A stretch of 12,874 nucleotides of DNA from DATBFX01 sp036558305 (GTDB taxonomy: Bacteria > Chloroflexota > Chloroflexia > Thermomicrobiales > UBA6265), in assembly GCA_036558305.1 (NCBI GenBank), contig DATBFX010000287.1, positions 1 to 12,874 on the forward strand, in the 5' to 3' direction. A program made the position numbers and the translations under genes. A model generated the notes under the pieces. The model had not been told where the DNA came from, made no database searches, and saw only the letters and a program-made list of their open reading frames with translations. Positions 11,698 to 12,874 of the stretch are shown in pieces (position 1 is the stretch's first letter; the number at the start of each line of letters is the position of its first letter).

Positions 11698-12300
11698 ATG
11701 AACATTCGTAAGGGCGGGGCCGGACTCGCAGCAGCCGGTGTCCTCGCCAGCACTGCCTTACTCGCCGCAGGAGGCGCACCATCGGTGACCGCCGTCGCCG
11801 TCCCGGCCGAGTTCCGGGTGCTCGCCATCACCACCGAAGTCAGCGAGCAGCAGAAGGTACGCATGGAAGGCGACTACGACCACGACTCGGTGGGCGAGAC
11901 CTTCGCCTTCGGCGGCAACATCTACGCCATCGACCGGACCGCCCCGAGCGCCACGATCACCAGGGCGGCGGCAGTCAGTCGTCGGCTGATCGGCACCTTC
12001 GGCGTGAGTTGCATCGTCACTTCGGACCGGCGCGAGGAAGCCGAGTGCGAGGGCAACGTCAACATCGTCAAGGGTCTACGCCAGGGCCAGATCGCCGTTC
12101 AAGCGCTTCTCGCCGGACGGGACGAGGACCACCACCGTTCGATGTCCCGTGACCACGACGACCCCGAGTACATCGAGCCGACCCTGTGGCCCATCGTCGG
12201 CGGCACCGGCTCGTTCAACGCCACCGGAGGGACGCTCGAAGCCAGCGACCTCGTTGAGGGCGTGACGCTGCTCAGCTTCCAGTTCGCCGCCCAGGCTTAG
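11698..12300 (+). CDS. Secreted allene-oxide-cyclase/dirigent-like barrel protein
   Basis: This 200-residue protein was assigned the ATG at 11698, with AGGGAG 9 bases upstream; a further in-frame start at 11662 lacks this and would mask the signal peptide. Residues 1-35 are a Sec signal (MNIRKGGAGLAAAGVLASTA, then LLAAGGAPSV). The mature part matches the AOC-barrel/dirigent-like pattern: GETFAFGGNIYAID at 66-79, a C105-C117 pair, GLRQGQIAVQALLAG at 127-140, and the hallmark GGTGSFNATGGTLEASDL at 168-185. Such secreted proteins are common in actinobacterial chromosomes, usually of unknown function. Here it is a lone plus-strand gene with its own terminator among leftward genes, the typical context of a prophage moron. 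Confidence 0.75.
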   Translation: MNIRKGGAGLAAAGVLASTALLAAGGAPSVTAVAVPAEFRVLAITTEVSEQQKVRMEGDYDHDSVGETFAFGGNIYAIDRTAPSATITRAAAVSRRLIGTFGVSCIVTSDRREEAECEGNVNIVKGLRQGQIAVQALLAGRDEDHHRSMSRDHDDPEYIEPTLWPIVGGTGSFNATGGTLEASDLVEGVTLLSFQFAAQA

Positions 12301-12313
12301 TCCACTGTTTCGG

Positions 12314-12346
12314 GAGGGGGCTGCGCGACGGCGTGGCCCCCTCTTT
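12314..12346 (+). terminator. Terminator hairpin between convergent genes
   Basis: GAGGGGGC (12314-12321) pairs perfectly with GCCCCCTC (12336-12343). The inner bases extend the stem by about five more pairs, including two wobbles, to a GACG loop, then TTT follows. It serves the plus-strand gene ending at 12300 and may also slow the opposing transcript. Confidence 0.75.
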
Positions 12347-12874
12347 CTATGGCACGGTGAGCGCCAGGAACATGAAGCTGTGGTCGGCCAGCACACCGCC
12401 GTTGTTCGAGGTGGCGGCGATGAAGCCGGTGAGGTTGGCGAGGTCCACGATCGCGTTCTCTCGCGGCAGCACCCCGGTGCCCGCATCGACGCTGATCGAG
12501 CCGAACACCGCGGTCAGTAGCACCGTCGGCTGGGTGGCGAACGGCGTGTCATAGGTGACTGTGTAGCGGCCAGGCCCAGGATGGGCGACCGTGAATCCCG
12601 TCCCGGCGACCGTCGAGCCGTCAGCAGCGATGATGCCGGTGACCGCGGTGCCCGGTCCGGGCGGGCCTTGCGCCCCGGTCGCTCCGGTCGCCCCGGTCGC
12701 GCCCTGCTCGCCACGTGGGCCTTGCGGACCGATCCGCCCACGTGGGCCGCGCTCCCCCTGCGGTCCCGTCGCTCCGGGGAGACCAGGATCACCGGGAGGT
12801 CCGGCCGGACCTACCCCCCCTTGGGGTCCGGCCGGGCCGCGTTCCCCTGGGGGACCGGTATCCCCTGGGATACC
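12347..12874 (-). CDS. Collagen-like fibre protein, C-terminal part (runs off right edge)
   Basis: The frame is open from the right edge to a TAG at 12347-12349, giving the last 175 residues. About the first 75 are Gly-X-Y repeats (GIPGDTGPPGERGPAGPQG and so on) with more Pro and Arg than the left-hand fibre. The final 100 or so residues form a globular head: AADGSTVAGTGFTVAHPGPG, then RYTVTYDTPFATQPTVLLTA and HSFMFLALTVP. The RYTVTYDTPF-TQPTV pattern is typical of C1q-like or jelly-roll tips that follow collagen stalks in phage and Gram-positive proteins, where they drive trimerisation and receptor binding. The 5' part is outside the window, or, if the sequence is circular, is the 851-residue segment at the left end. 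Confidence 0.85.
   Translation of the reverse strand, partial: GIPGDTGPPGERGPAGPQGGVGPAGPPGDPGLPGATGPQGERGPRGRIGPQGPRGEQGATGATGATGAQGPPGPGTAVTGIIAADGSTVAGTGFTVAHPGPGRYTVTYDTPFATQPTVLLTAVFGSISVDAGTGVLPRENAIVDLANLTGFIAATSNNGGVLADHSFMFLALTVP
12857..12874. repeat. 8-bp palindrome ending exactly at the window edge
   Basis: GGTATCCC, CT, GGGATACC occupies the last 18 bases. A second palindrome, TCCCC-TG-GGGGA, lies at 12843-12854. Both are within collagen coding sequence. Confidence 0.7.

Noticed and set aside
12843..12874. Hairpin telomere or packaging terminus at the right edge
   Set aside because: The palindrome falls in collagen codons (GIPGDT, GPPGE) and the coding frame continues through it. 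The coincidence with the edge is noted but not evidence of a physical end.

Overview
The window looks like part of an actinobacterial phage or prophage, probably of a Streptomyces-like or related high-GC host. Supporting signs are very GC-rich coding sequence, many GTG starts, several 1- or 4-base start/stop overlaps, and recognisable tail and neck proteins. No terminase, portal, capsid, integrase, polymerase, rRNA or tRNA gene is visible, so it is not a complete phage genome as it stands.

Layout. (1) 1-2553, minus: the N-terminal 851 residues of a collagen-like fibre running off the left edge. (2) 2558-4066, minus: a head-to-tail adaptor-like protein carrying an N-terminal carbohydrate-binding-like module and a LamG-like domain. 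(3) 4118-4573, plus: an HK97 gp10-like tail-completion protein, divergent from the adaptor. (4) 4570-5984, minus: a tightly coupled five-gene operon of small proteins, including a two-CxxC zinc protein and a secreted BLIP-like protein. (5) 6036-10460, minus: a run of separately started genes: a CobT-like metallopeptidase/VWA protein, an unknown 189-aa protein, a MoxR/CobS-like AAA+ ATPase, an HTH protein, a 39-aa zinc-finger protein and an unknown 77-aa protein. (6) 10682-11589, minus: a lipoprotein-type lytic transglycosylase and a small membrane protein, each followed by a strong hairpin. (7) 11698-12300, plus: a secreted allene-oxide-cyclase/dirigent-like protein that looks like a moron (accessory cargo gene). 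(8) 12347-12874, minus: the C-terminal 175 residues of a collagen-like fibre running off the right edge.

Regulation is the most distinctive feature. Six intergenic gaps between 6.0 and 10.5 kb carry arrays of a GTWTAC hexamer, mostly at 7-base spacing, overlapping TATACT-like -10 elements. Six starts are preceded by a repeated leader motif of the type AGACC..AGACAGGAGACAGAC, analogous to the start-associated sequences known from cluster K mycobacteriophages. Together they suggest one regulon centred on the MoxR-VWA module, with the HTH protein at 9692-10033 as the obvious candidate regulator (inference).

The two window ends both lie in collagen-like coding sequence on the minus strand. If joined, they continue in the same codon phase and the same Gly-X-Y register, giving one plausible 1026-residue fibre. 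The window may therefore be a circularised contig, or simply a contig broken at repeats.
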